From positions 63,676,646 through 63,740,645 of the forward strand of contig CM037585.1 in assembly GCA_021018995.1 (NCBI GenBank): a DNA stretch of 64,000 nt. The letters are read 5' to 3'. Origin of the DNA: Chloranthus sessilifolius (taxonomy: Eukaryota; Streptophyta; Magnoliopsida; Chloranthales; Chloranthaceae). The notes under the pieces were generated by a model, which had not been told where the DNA came from, ran no database searches, and worked only from the letters and a program-made list of their open reading frames with translations. Shown piece by piece: positions 9,987 to 21,103 of the stretch. A program made the position numbers and the translations under genes. Each line of letters begins with the position of its first letter. Position 1 is the first letter of the stretch.

Positions 9987-10987
9987 CACTGGCTGAGGAA
10001 AAGATCCATGAAAGGTGCCAAGTTTGAGGAGCCTGAGGAGACTATGAACCTTTCAGACCCTCCAGATTAGCCCCTGACGTCAGTATGTATCATATGTACC
10101 ATACTTTGTTTTTTTTTAGGTATTTACTTAGTTGTTAATTGATTTTTTTTCTTGCACTAATAAAATAAAAATAAAACTACCATGCTTAGTGCTTGGTCAT
10201 CATTACCAGTTGTCCTGAGGTAATGGGAGCTTTCCACAAGAGAATCAAATCATGGAGCACCACAGCAACAGGGCCTGCTGAGAACTGAAACTGCGAGTGC
10301 CCAAAAATGCAGCCTTATTTGGTTTTTAGAAGTCTTCGACAGGTCAAGTTCACCTTTTGATAAGTCACATGGTGATTTCAGCAGGATGTTCAATGGTTTC
10401 AATAGGCACTGAACTTCTCGATAGGTGAAACTAACTTCTCGATAGGTTAAAAAGGGTAAAATGGAGATGTCCATAGGTTCTGGATACCACTCGAGAACCT
10501 ATCAAAATGATGACTCATCTGTTGTTTAACTTATCAGAAGGATAGTTCCACCTATCGGAATCCTATCGAATCATCCCCTTTTAAGGTTTTGTCTACTCTG
10601 CTTTTGACGGGACACATGAACCTATCGAAACCATCCAGTTCATCCTATCAGAATCGTATTTCACCTCTTATATACCTGTCGATAAGTCATTTATGCCTCA
10701 TTCCATACCTTCTGCAAAACCCTAGCTCTTTTCCCCTCTCTTTCGCCTCCCTCTTTCTCCACTAAATCGTCACGGAACCTTGTTTATTAGATGCCATTTT
10801 GTCGATTACATTAAACTTGCACGAAGCATTTTGCCCTGACTTTGGAAAATTGAAGGCTGTATTGCAATTTATTAAACCCTAGGCATTTCGAGGTTAGTTG
10901 CCTTCCCATCGTCAATCTGTCATTTCTCTAATTTTTAACCTCCAAGCTCCACTCCAAGTTGGTGAGTGACTAATCTCTGAGAGTAAA
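9987..10987 (+). other. Noncoding spacer between protease and extra ORF
   Basis: This kilobase replaces the place where pol would sit. It has a T-rich tract near 10110-10145, then from about 10331 to 10690 a run of about 11 CCTATCGA/TCGATAGG-type words like those of the element's own LTR. A TATA-like site follows at 10668-10676 and then a pyrimidine-rich stretch (about 10715-10760) before the extra ORF. I see no coding signal. Confidence 0.7.
10331..10690 (+). promoter_or_regulatory. Putative internal promoter: LTR-like word array plus TATA
   Basis: About 11 words such as CTCGATAGG, CCTATCGAA and CCTATCGGA, the same vocabulary as the LTR array at 5270-5826, lead into TTATATACC at 10668-10676. 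The extra ORF starts at 10988, about 310 bp downstream. The arrangement copies that of the LTR, where a word array precedes a TATA box, so a separate transcript for the extra ORF is plausible. Promoter activity is inferred only. Confidence 0.5.
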
Positions 10988-11812
10988 ATGGATGAGCCGG
11001 AGGAAACTCCAGCAAACATACACCGGAGAACAACGGCTTCCACCCCCAAATCCTCCGTGAGGTCGAAGCTAGCTGACAAACCACCTGTCAAGAGGAAACT
11101 CACTAAGATGACACCTAAAAAGGCTCCTAAAGCTAAAAAAAAGCCAAAGTTGTTGAGATTCAGGAGCCTGTAGTGGAAGAAACCTTAGCGAGAGCTACTC
11201 CTCCAGTAGAGCTGCCAGCTGGGTTAACTACCCCCAATGAGTTTGTAGAAAAATTGAGTCTAGTCCCTGAGATGGATTTTGATCTGGCATATTTTGCCAA
11301 CATTGGGGAGTGCCAGGGGACATTGGAATATTTGAAGAAAGAAGTACTGCTACCCCTGCTTTCACCCTTGAAGGAAAATGTCTACCCCAGGTTGGTGAAA
11401 TTGTGGTATCAGAACTTGACAAAGAAGGTGGTACCTGGGGCTGAGGATATACTAGAAATCTTGATTGATGACTGGTAGCTGACTATCGATTACAGAGATA
11501 TTGGGATGGCTTTGGGAGTCCCATATCAATATGACTCCACCAGAGTTAAAGGAGCACCTACAGGGGCTACATTTCGAGAAATGGCTAAAGAACTTACAAA
11601 CGGAATAGTGGGCTCTGGTGAATCCTTGATGAGAAGAAACCTCCATCCTACCCTCAGACTCATTGAAACCATTTTGAGGAAAAATGTCTGTCTCTGGCCA
11701 TTTGCAAGAGGGAAGGGCCCCACTAGTGGATGCCCAATACTTCTATTCAAAGGGGCAATTTGTGAATGCACCCAAGCTGATTTTTGAAACAATGGTGGAC
11801 ATCAATGACAAG
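10988..11812 (+). pseudogene. Extra ORF of the Athila element, N-terminal part
   Basis: The ORF begins MDEPEETPANIHRRTT and has a very basic N-terminal stretch (KRKLTKMTPKKAPKAKKK), suggestive of nucleic-acid binding or nuclear targeting. A globular domain follows with FVEKLSLVPEMDF, NVYPRLVKLWYQNL, ILIDDW (then a stop at about 11476), YRDIGMALGVPY and RRNLHPTLRLIETIL, then NAPKLIFETMVDIND up to the hAT insertion. The frame changes at about 11165 and about 11690. It appears to be the same domain as in the chromovirus extra ORF at 26088-27460. It resembles domains annotated in plant genomes as putative plant transposon protein; I know of no established function. It continues at 17263 after the hAT element. 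Confidence 0.75.
11805..11812 (+). other. hAT target-site duplication ATGACAAG, left copy
   Basis: ATGACAAG stands before the hAT terminus and again at 17255-17262 after it. Eight bases is the hAT signature. Removing the element and one copy restores an open frame in the extra ORF (VDIND continuing into KVLKRQ). Confidence 0.93.
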
Positions 11813-12374
11813 CAAGGGTCAAAATACCGGTTTTCCGGTACGTATCGTCCGGATCTCTCGGATATCGTCCGATACATTCAATGTATCGGCGATACATTGA
11901 ATGTATCGGTTTGATACATTCAAAAAATCGTTTTTTTTTTTTAAATCCCAAAAAAATCCCAAAAAATCCCAAAAAATCTGAAAAATTATATTTATTTATT
12001 TTGTATTTATTTCAACTATTTTTGCTTTTATTTTTGACATATTTGATGCATTATTTAGATGAATATATAAGTAAGATGCCTATTTTGTAACTTAACCCAA
12101 GTCACATGCCTATTTTGTAACTTATTTTTGTCTTAAGATCACATTTTTGACTTAATGTAATAGATCTTCTAACATTATGTTCGATCAGCTGATCACATGC
12201 CTATTTTATTAACAATATTTCATAATTTGATCGACGCAGACACGCAGTCACGCATAAAGTAAATTACAATATATATTGACAAAAATAAATTATATATTGT
12301 CAAAAATAATAGCTATGTTGATAAAAATAAGTTTAATTGTACATGAAAAACTTACTTTCGCGCCACACTGAACT

Positions 12375-15300
12375 TCAGTAGTGGTTCTTGGCCCTCATGA
12401 TCATCGTCATCATCGGTCTTGAGCTTTCGGCCTTTACTATAATGTTGCCCATATTGATACCCATGATTATATTTTGAACCGAGGCTCGGTGTAGTACGTA
12501 AAGGCGGTCCTCCAAAATCGACCAGAAGTCATATGGCCCCGAATAGGTTTGTTGTGGCTGGTAGTATGGGTTACTAGTTGCTGAATCTTCGGTATTTTGC
12601 AAACTGAATCCCCCGAAGCTAGAAGTCATATAACCCATATCCGTATCATCTTGTGGTGGTGGTGGTGGTGGTGGTGTTTGATATGATCCCGACGCTCCTC
12701 TTCCTTCAACCCCTCCCATTCTAAATGTAGGAGTGTCGAACTGTGTTAACGGCGTCGAGTCATCGTCCCATGCCGCCATATCTCTATAAGGATTAGAGGT
12801 ACCAGCTTCCTCCCCTCCACCACTAGTGCCAACATCCCCTCCACCATCATGCCCTCCACCATCATCCTCACCACTCCCATCATCACTACCGGGCTGCGTT
12901 TCGTCATCAGATCCAACCACTGAATGACGATTCAATCTTCTTTTCCGCCTCGGTGGTTGGGAAGCCTGCTGCTCCGCTACTTTTTCAGCATTGTCCAACC
13001 ATTCAGTGCTCTCACTATCCAAGACTAGCTCTTCTCTCTCTTCGATCCATTCATTCAAAGGGTCATCCTCCTCGAATATATAATCCAACTGAATGGGATC
13101 AAAATAATCACCGTCTGCAAGGTAGAATATGATAGATGAATTAGTATAATATGTAAGTAAGACTTCATATAATTGAGGATCTAAGACTTCATGTAATTGC
13201 TTACCACGGTTGGTCCTCTGTATATTCCTGACCCTTAATCGCATGTTGTAGTGGCAGTAGACTAACTTTTCCAATCGGTCCATAGTTAGTCTATTCCTTG
13301 TCTTAGTATGAATGAGAGAGAAAGTGCTCCAATTCCGCTCGCAGTTGGACGAGGAACACGTTTGCGACAATACCCTCATTGCTATCCGCCTCAATATCGG
13401 ACCATCACCTCCATAATGCATCCACCAATTAGCGGGTTTGTCGTGTTTAATTTGGGATTGCGCCAACGGGGTCCCAAATGACCCATGTCTCTTGCGAAAC
13501 ATGTCAATCTATAAAGATAAAACACAGTAAGGCACATCAATAAATAGATGATAATATCACATGACATTTGACTTATTACTTATAAGGTATGATACTATGA
13601 TCACTCACATCTCTTATGGCTTGGCCTTGGTCCGCCAACTCAGGGAGCATTCTTTGGATTACATTGAGCAAACCGTATATACTTCATCGGTATGTATTTT
13701 CATTTCGAGCGTCGTGTATCTTGGAAAATTTGGATTCAAGTAGTGTGCTACACATCAAATATGAGCAATTTCATCAAGATATGAAAATAATGAATAAATA
13801 AATAAAATCACTACATAATTGTGCAACATGTTATACCCTGCAAGCATCTGTGTGCATCTCACCTCTTGTCGATAATCGCCAAAGATGTCGTTTATATTTT
13901 TGTAGGGCATTTGGTTTTATAGCCAATTTTGCCTTATCCATTGACTCATAACGCATTCCCATTGTTGGTTTGTCATCACCATCAACCAATCTCAACACTT
14001 GCACCAAGGGTAGTATGATCGTGTGGTCGACATCGCCCAAAAGCGTGTCTTGTAGATCAGTCAAGACAACTTCAGTGCAAGCTAGTCTCTTCGCTCGTGC
14101 GAGTCCTATTTCATGTTGATTTCATTCTTCCGACGACACCATGCTTTTCAGCTCACGCCTATATCTAGCCAAACTCTGTAGGGCTAAGAACTATGTTGCA
14201 AAACGTGTAATCATTGTTCGTGAAGGCTCTCATTAAATTGACCAGCTTGTCACTGTTGTATAGGTAGGAAGTAATCGTTCTTCCCTTTTGAATAGTTGCC
14301 TGTGCCTTGCTTCTCTTTCCTAAATCCTCAAGAATGAGGTCCACGCAATGTGCGGCACACGGGGTCCAGTACAGGTGGCGTCTCTTCGCCATTAGTTTTA
14401 ATCCAGCGGCTTTGTAGTTTCACGCGCATTATGCATTACCACCAACCTCATGAACTACCATATCCATTAGTTTAAAGAGGTAGTCGGCAGTTTACGTGTT
14501 TAAGCATCAATCGATTTCAAAAATCTTGTCCGACATCATTGTAAACCAAAAAGTTTATCAAGCTCTTCTTTGTGGGACTCCATCCATCGCACATAATTGT
14601 GCAACCTCTACGATCCCATACATCCTCAAAGCTCTGACATAGGCGGTTATCTCATCGTACTCATCCATTAGTAAGGGCCCAGATATCTCATATGGAGAAG
14701 GCTTTTTAACTCTGGACCAACCGCACTTGTATCAATCATGCTTTTGAAAGTAAGTGCACTGCTTGGCTCGGAATGTGGTTGTATATAAAAACTTGACAAT
14801 GGATTTTCCAAGCTTCTTCTCCATTTTTGCAAGTGAGATTGCACTCAATTTGGTTTGTTTGGAGCTTTGGTCGATACATGAATGGATCCATGGGGTAGTC
14901 TGACCTCTAGTAGGCGACTATAATCCCTCCCAGGATCTTGCCCTCATGGCAAACTGCAGTCTGCTCAACATCCTCATCAACATCAACAACATGTGGCCTA
15001 TGACTAGATCCACCACCGGTGTGCATGGATGGACCCTCAACAGGACCGAAAGCCGATAATGCTTCTTCTCGATCTCAAGCTGTGCTTCCCTAGCACCCTC
15101 TCTCATAGCTCTCGCTATCTGCTCATCCTCATCCTCATCCTCATCATCCTCAGGTGCACCTGATGTAAACTCTGGATCTGGCCTCCTGATTCTCTCATAC
15201 ATTTCCCTATCACGATCGGCTTCAGCTTTTTTCTTTCCTTTTGCCGCTTGTAAACTAGCTCTGATATTTTCTTTTACTTCTCTGGGTACCTAGGACACCC

Positions 15301-15440
15301 TCTTGTCTCTCCTTTACATGAGCCGATGCTCCTTTAATCATGTGATACCTCCTCCAGCGGTTTTTTCCACAAAGATTACATTGAATCGAGTCTATTACCA
15401 TCTATTCTTTGTACCATATTGCCCGCTTTGGATCATCGAG
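12375..15440 (-). pseudogene. hAT transposase, decayed (BED, DUF659, dimerisation domain)
   Basis: Read from the right: a BED-like zinc finger at about 15440-15290 (KTAGGG and LKEH are recognisable), then a basic and acidic linker (GKKKAEADREMYERIRR; EDDEDEDEDEQ). A DUF659 region follows at about 14620-14165, with IMCDGWSPTKKSLINFLVYN and YWTPCAAHCVDLILED. The middle part (about 14064-13540) includes KRHLWRLS and LNPNF. The hAT C-terminal dimerisation domain is at about 13440-13200, with PANWWMHYGG, SSSNCERNWSTFSLIHTK and NRLTMDRLEKLVY. A low-complexity acidic, glycine- and proline-rich tail ends at 12375. Frameshifts and stops separate the pieces, so no functional enzyme is expected. The enzyme would cut and paste the element by its terminal repeats. 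Confidence 0.9.
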
Positions 15441-15630
15441 CGTACCATATTTATTTATTTCACCTGCATGAATGAGCAAACGATTGAAAATAAACATCTA
15501 ATTTACACTTAAAAATAAAATTTACACTTGAAAATAAAATTTACAAGAGTAAACATCTAATTTACACTTGAAAATAAAATTTATTTTTTAATTATTGCTA
15601 TTTTAAAAATATCAGATTATATTTTATCAA

Positions 15631-15990
15631 ATTTATTTGATATTATTATAATTTTTGAATATTTATTTGATATTATTATAATTTATGAATGTTTATTTGA
15701 TATTATTTTAATTTATGAATATTTATTTGATATTATTATAATATATAAATGTTTATTTGATATTATTTTAATTTATGAATATTTATTTGATATTATTATA
15801 ATTTATTAATGTTTATTTGATATTATTATAATTTTTTAATGTTTATTTCATATTATTTAATTTTTGAATATTTATTTGATATTATTATAATTTATTAATG
15901 TTTATTTGATATTATTATAATTTTTTAATGTTTATTTGATATTATTTTAATTTATGATTATTTATTTGATATTATTATAATTTTTAAAAA
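15631..15990. repeat. About 12 copies of an AT-rich 30-bp tandem repeat in the hAT element
   Basis: The unit is close to TTTATTTGATATTATTATAA plus TTTATGAATR. Two alternating versions, differing in the last bases (ATGAATA or ATGAATG), give a higher-order period of about 60. The block lies upstream of the transposase on its strand. Confidence 0.85.
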
Positions 15991-16029
15991 TTTATTTGAA
16001 ATTTATTCCATATTATTCTAATATATTAT

Positions 16030-16440
16030 GGGACATATCCCATAATATAAATTATTTTAATTATATGTGACAGTCACATATAATTAATATGGGTCACATA
16101 TAATCAATATGGGTTACATATGATTAAATTTATTATTAAAATTAATATGTAATATGTGACCCATAAATTTAATTATATGTGACCCATATTAATTTTAAGT
16201 TTAAATTATATGTGACCCATATTGATCTTATTATTTTATTAATTATATGTGACCCATATGATATGTGACCCATATTATATATTATATGTGACCCATATTG
16301 ATTACATGTGACCCTTAATTATAATTATTTATATTATTTTTGACCTATCAATTTAAATATTTTAAATGGGGTCACATATAATTATTTTTGACCCATCATA
16401 TTATTTTTGACCCATTATTTATATTATTTTTAATTAATTT
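16030..16440. repeat. Dispersed ATATGTGACCCATAT repeats in the hAT element
   Basis: The word TATGTGACCCATAT or its complement ATATGGGTCACATA recurs many times in both orientations within very AT-rich sequence. No coding signal. Confidence 0.7.
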
Positions 16441-16569
16441 AAATATTTTAAATTATTTTAAATAATATTAATTATTTTAAATAATATTAATTATTTTAAA
16501 TAATTTAAATAATTAATATTATAGGTAAATGATAAATTTACCTATAATATTAATTAATATTAAGGTAAA

Positions 16570-16770
16570 TCTACACTAAATAAGTGTAGATCTACCCTTA
16601 TTTAGGGTAGATCTATACTAATTTAGTGTAGATCTATACTAATTTAGTGTAGATCTACCCTTAAATAAGGTAGATCTACACTAATTTAGTGTAGATCTAC
16701 ACTTATTAAGTGTAGATCTACCTTATTTAAGGGTAGATCTACACTAAATTAGTGTAGATCTACCTTATTT
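16570..16770. repeat. Palindromic GTAGATCTAC array in the hAT element
   Basis: The perfect palindrome GTAGATCTAC, flanked by CTAAATTAG- or CCTTATTTAGG-type palindromes, alternates about every 15 bp, giving a ladder of nested hairpins. It is distinct from the two arrays before it. Confidence 0.85.
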
Positions 16771-16929
16771 TAGGAAATAAAATGAAATAAAATGAAATAC
16801 ACGTACCTTCCACGTTGATCCTGTGATATTTTATGCGATTTGGCGCCGATTTAGGGTGTAAATAATCAAAAAAGAAGAGAGGAAGAAGAGAGGAGGAAGA
16901 AGAGGGTTTACCCGACTTAAAAGTCGGGT

Positions 16930-17254
16930 CTATGGTGGGGCCCACCGATAATTTCAAATTATCGGATACGAACGATAATTTCAAATTATCGTTCGTATCG
17001 GACGATAATTTGATTTTTATTTTTTATTTTTCAAGTTTCACCTTTATTATCGGACGATAATTTGAAATTATCGTCCGATAATTTAAAATTATCGTCCGAT
17101 ACGGACGATACGGACGATATTTTGTCCGTATCGGACGATAATTTCATCATTTAACTCATGGTACGATACATAGGGTATGTATCGTACCGTTCACGCCCAA
17201 AACCGATACGTATCGTCCGATACGTATCGGTATCGGACGATATTTTGACCCATG
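16930..17254. repeat. Right subterminal palindromes of the hAT element
   Basis: Repeated CGATAATTTCAAATTATCG and TATCGGACGATA units extend to the right terminus. Similar GTATCGTCCG and GATACATT words stand just inside the left terminus (11831-11920). Such subterminal repeats are the usual transposase binding sites in hAT elements; the binding role is inferred. Confidence 0.75.
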
Positions 17255-17262
17255 ATGACAAG

Positions 17263-17969
17263 GTGCTGAAGAGGCAAGCTTTTGCTAAAGGAGGAGGTCT
17301 GCCTTTTTACAGACTGATCACATGTCTGCTCAAGACTGGAAAGTATGGGATGAGGGAAATGAGCCAATGGAGAAGTTGACCATCAAATTGTATGGGAAAA
17401 GGGAATGGTCAACCAGCCTCACCTTAATTAAGAAGAGGCAGCAGAGACTCCTGCAAAGATACCCTTATCCACCTACCATACCTATCCCCTTACCCACACC
17501 TCCACCCACTTTGTTTTTTCCATTTGTATCCGTCCCTCTTCAAACAGACCTCTCTCCACCCACCTCTGAACCTATTTTACCTCTACCCACCTCCCAGGTT
17601 TTCCAACCTGACATCCTGGAACCTCCCACATTCTCTGAGCTTACCCCTACCATTTCTTCTCCACCCATTACCCAACCCATTTCTAATTTTCCCCCATCAC
17701 CAACCCCTCTGCATCCACAGGGTGTGGACCTGTTTCCCACTATTGGGTTCACGGTCCTCATGACCTCAATTGTGGAGAATGTCGCTCATGAGTACACTCC
17801 ACTTCCTGACTCCCCACGCCCCACTCTTCCTCATTTTAACCATGCACCCTCTTCTCCCTTCCAGCATGTCCAAAAACCTGCCCCTTCTACCTCCACCAGG
17901 CTTGACACCCTCACTCAAATTCTATCCATCCTCCAATCCATTCAATCCCATACCCTCATGAGCTCATGA
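17263..17969 (+). pseudogene. Extra ORF of the Athila element, middle part (end of domain, proline-rich region)
   Basis: After the hAT insertion the globular domain resumes with KVLKRQAFAKGGGLPFYRL and ITCLLKTGK, then shifts frame near 17330 into SAQDWKVWDEGNEP. A long region rich in proline, serine and threonine follows (LPTPPPTLFFPF, PPSPTPLHP and similar) and ends in TQILSILQSIQSH with a stop at 17967-17969. The stretch 17970-18390 continues the proline-rich composition in broken frames. I see no signal peptide or transmembrane segment, so an envelope role is not supported. Confidence 0.7.
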
Positions 17970-18391
17970 CTCCAATCAATTCAATCCACCCTTATCCCAC
18001 CTTCTTCCGCCCCTCAACCCCCTCACCTATCCCCTCCTGCTTCACCCATACCTACCCCACACCATGCGGTTGCCCAGCCTAAGGAAATAGCCGCACCAGC
18101 TCTCCCCATACTTTCCTCACCATAGGCCACTTTACCCTCATCCCCAGATTTATTGGCCTCCATAGCAACTGAATCCCCTCTACCCTTCACCACCCCCCCA
18201 CTGTTTTCCAAGATGCCTCCACCCAAACTGATCCATGGGAGGATCTAGTTCTCTCCACCCCCTCCTCTTCATCCACTACACCCCTGTCCTTACCCATTGT
18301 CCTTAGACAAACCATGTAAACACCCCCTTACCTCACCCTGCTGTATGCCATCAGGGACAACCCTTACATCCACAGGGATGTCCTGAGAGGT

Positions 18392-19272
18392 ATGGCTGCA
18401 CTCAGAGCTTCCATTGAGGCCCCTTATGAGGAGAGGATTGCCAACATCGAATTGGAACACAAAATTAAACTCCGCGATATCTCTCAAAGGTGGTCTGAAA
18501 TCCTGACTCGTTATGAGTCAGCAAATCAATTGGCAGCTGCTGAGTGTCTCATTGCCAAATATGAGAAGAAGAATTCTGAGCTTCTCAAGAAAAAATTAGC
18601 CAATGCTCAAGAGATACTCAAGGCCACCAAGGAACTCTCTGATGCCAACCTACTCTATGCCGCAAAACAAATTGATATATTGGAGAAAAAGGTTGCTTCC
18701 CTTACCTCTCAGCCATTTCATCCTACCCCTCTCGCTTCCGCACCTCCTCCTACACCTCCTTCCACTCACTCCTGTCCCCCTTCTACAACTCAACCACCCC
18801 CCACCCCCCCTGTGGATGTGAACCCTCCCCCAGCCCAGGAGCCTCCCCCTACTCAACCTGCCCCTCCAAAACCTAAAAGGGTTCCCCCAAGAAGAAATTT
18901 ACTTCAAAGAGATCTGCTCCTTCGGTTGCTTCTATCAAGATAGGACAGAAGCCTGCTGCCCGGTCTAAAGACGCTCCTCCCACCCAACTCCCAACCCAAC
19001 CTGATGCCTCTTTCCCCTTACTGTCAAGGGAGGAAAGAAGGAAGGCTATTGTGGCTCTCGGATTGGACCCCACTGCCCTTTTTCCTTCTGATTCAGATTC
19101 AGATTCTATTGCCGCTGTTGATCCCAGGGGAAAACAACCTGCTGCCCAGTTTGAGGAGGCAGTAAAGAAGCCGCAACCAAAGGCTAAATCTAAAGGGAAA
19201 GCTCCCTTATCTAAGGATGAGCTGAAATACTTGGCTGACCTCTATGATTGGCCAGATGATGCTTGTAAATAG
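18392..19272 (+). pseudogene. Extra ORF of the Athila element, coiled-coil and C-terminal part
   Basis: This part has a helix-forming segment of about 90 residues with regular hydrophobic spacing (IANIELEHKIKLRDISQRW, then KKLANAQEILKATKELSD and ILEKKVASL), a likely coiled coil. A second proline-rich stretch follows and the frame then changes at about 18900. The C-terminus (19051-19272) has an acidic serine run (SDSDSDS), a lysine-rich patch and the end DELKYLADLYDWPDDACK. Together with the two preceding parts it forms one original ORF of about 2.8 kb without the hAT element. The product is unrecognised apart from the N-terminal domain. Confidence 0.65.
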
Positions 19273-20146
19273 CTATGGTAGTTTGTTGTTTTAGTTTCTC
19301 CCTCACTTGTCTCATGTATATATTTAGATTTTTAATACAATTTTGTCTTCATGTAGTTTTGTTTTTTTTTCTTTCTGTATCACTCTTTTCCCCCTCATGC
19401 CTCCTACTTTCATAGTGTAAAACAGTGAGGACACTGTTTAGTTTAGGTTTGGGGGTATGGCATGTATGTATGCCAATAAATTAGTTAATTTTAGTGCAAC
19501 TGGGCTAAAAAGAAGTGTTTGAAATTAATTAGAGTAAATTCTAACTGGAATTTTTGTAAAAAGAGGAAATTAAAAAGAACTGGTCGAAACTGAAATAAGC
19601 TGTAGTCCAACAGACTTCATGAGGCAAATGTCAATAAATTGTAAAAAATAATTTGGATGTATAGCAAACCTTGAAATGAGAGGAAATTGTGAAGATACAC
19701 CCCTGAAAATTTGATGGAAGGCCATACCTAATGAGATTTGGGCCTGAAATTTTTTTTCATTGAAGAGTGCCTAGGCAATTTTTCCTGTTCTAAGGACTGA
19801 TGGGATCTAATTCTAATCACTAGAAGTTAGACAATTCCAAGTTGAAACAACTTGACAGTACTCATGACATTGATGACATGAAGTAAGGCCATTCCTTGGA
19901 CAGTTTGAGCCTAAAATGCCCCACCTTTACACTGCCCTTGATACACACCAGTTGAGATCTTAAAATCACAGTTTTTCTTTGATGAAAACTAGAAATTTTA
20001 AACCCAAAACCTTTTGACATGTTTCTGTTCACCCCCAATCTGAGAAATCAGGAAGAGGAAGGAGAAGAGAGGTTAGAGGAGCAAGGTGCTAAACCTAGTT
20101 GGAAGAAAGGAAAACACATTTTGTGATGTTGTGGTATTCCACTTAA

Positions 20147-20236
<90 letters not shown>

Positions 20237-21088
20237 AAAAGGATGAGAAAGAGAAGTCACCTCATTTGAAAATCTACCAGAAGATAAGAAGCTGATCACT
20301 TCAAGTCTGAAAATTAAAAAAAAAAAAAAGTGAAAAGGTGCTAAAATGAAGAAGGTGTTGTCTAGACCACCTCCTTACCTTTACTGATTTCTCAATTTGA
20401 ACCCCTTTTACCCTTTTATTCGTTTATAAAACCTCATCCATAATCCACATTACAACCCAATGAAAAGACCTTACTGATCTGAAATGGATTGAACTATCAT
20501 GTGGAGATAAGGATCTGTCTAATCTATGGTAAAAAGGGTTAGAAAATTTTAGAAATTAGAGCAATGCCTATGATCATGCTTACAGCCCTATTTGAAGACT
20601 GTAACTGCTCTTGAGCTATGTGAAATTCTGCACCCTTCATTTTTGTTTTGAGTTAACAGCCCTAGTGAGACTTGGGTCTGAAATAGAATTTGATGGGGGT
20701 AGTATCAAAACAGAATTCTCAAGGAAAGGTGAGCCATGCATCGATCTGCAGACACAATGCCTTGACATGAACTGATTGATGATGGAGGAATTACTGCAAA
20801 GTTTCATGTTTTAAATTGGTGATTGTTCTGCTTAAAACCCTTTAGAACTGAAAAGACAGGATGAGAATTTATTCTAGTTTACTAAAACTCTGTTTAATAG
20901 GATGCACTATTATTAACTAACCTTATTGGAGTACCTTCACTGAAAACTCTTAGGAGACATCACTCCTCCACTAGGGATCACCTAGGGGTTTAAAAGGCTT
21001 GGTGCATATGCTAAATGCATCCGTGCTCCCTACGAAAGTGGCATTTTTATTTTCTTTTAATTCTCCTTTGCTCAGGGACTAGCAAACC
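19273..21088 (+). other. Noncoding 3' region of the Athila element
   Basis: There is no coding signal over 1.8 kb. The region corresponds, in inverted orientation, to parts of the Athila copies at 34696-44775: the stretch near 20390-20470 matches 43434-43520 in reverse. It contains a compound microsatellite at about 20148-20236. Confidence 0.75.
20148..20236. repeat. (TA)n(GA)n compound microsatellite
   Basis: About 20 TA units run directly into about 22 GA units. Open frames here are artefacts of the repeat. Confidence 0.95.
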
Positions 21089-21103
21089 TTAGGTTTGGGG
21101 GTG
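21089..21103 (+). other. Polypurine tract of the Athila-type element
   Basis: TTAGGTTTGGGGGTG stands directly before the 3' LTR start, where the plus-strand primer is expected. The - strand Athila copies have the equivalent GTTTGGGGATG next to their LTR (42767-42777). Confidence 0.8.

Larger units (their letters stand above)
11813..17254 (-). mobile_element. hAT DNA transposon, 5.4 kb, inside the Athila extra ORF
   Basis: The ends are CAAGGGTCAAAATA on the left and the inverse of CATGGGTCAAAATA on the right, 13 of 14 bases identical, with an 8-bp target duplication. A decayed transposase with BED finger, DUF659 and hAT dimerisation domains lies on the - strand. The region upstream of the transposase (15480-16800) is very AT-rich and holds three successive short-repeat arrays. 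Both subterminal regions carry copies of TATCGGACGATA-like palindromes, the expected kind of transposase binding site. Several frameshifts indicate that it is no longer autonomous. Confidence 0.93.

Noticed and set aside
17540..17761. Glycine-rich frame on the - strand
   Set aside because: It is the complement of the proline-rich extra ORF and has no independent support.
17322..18943. Env-like protein in the Athila element
   Set aside because: Athila elements may carry an env-like ORF here, but no signal peptide, transmembrane helix or cleavage site is visible; the product is basic, proline-rich and coiled-coil.
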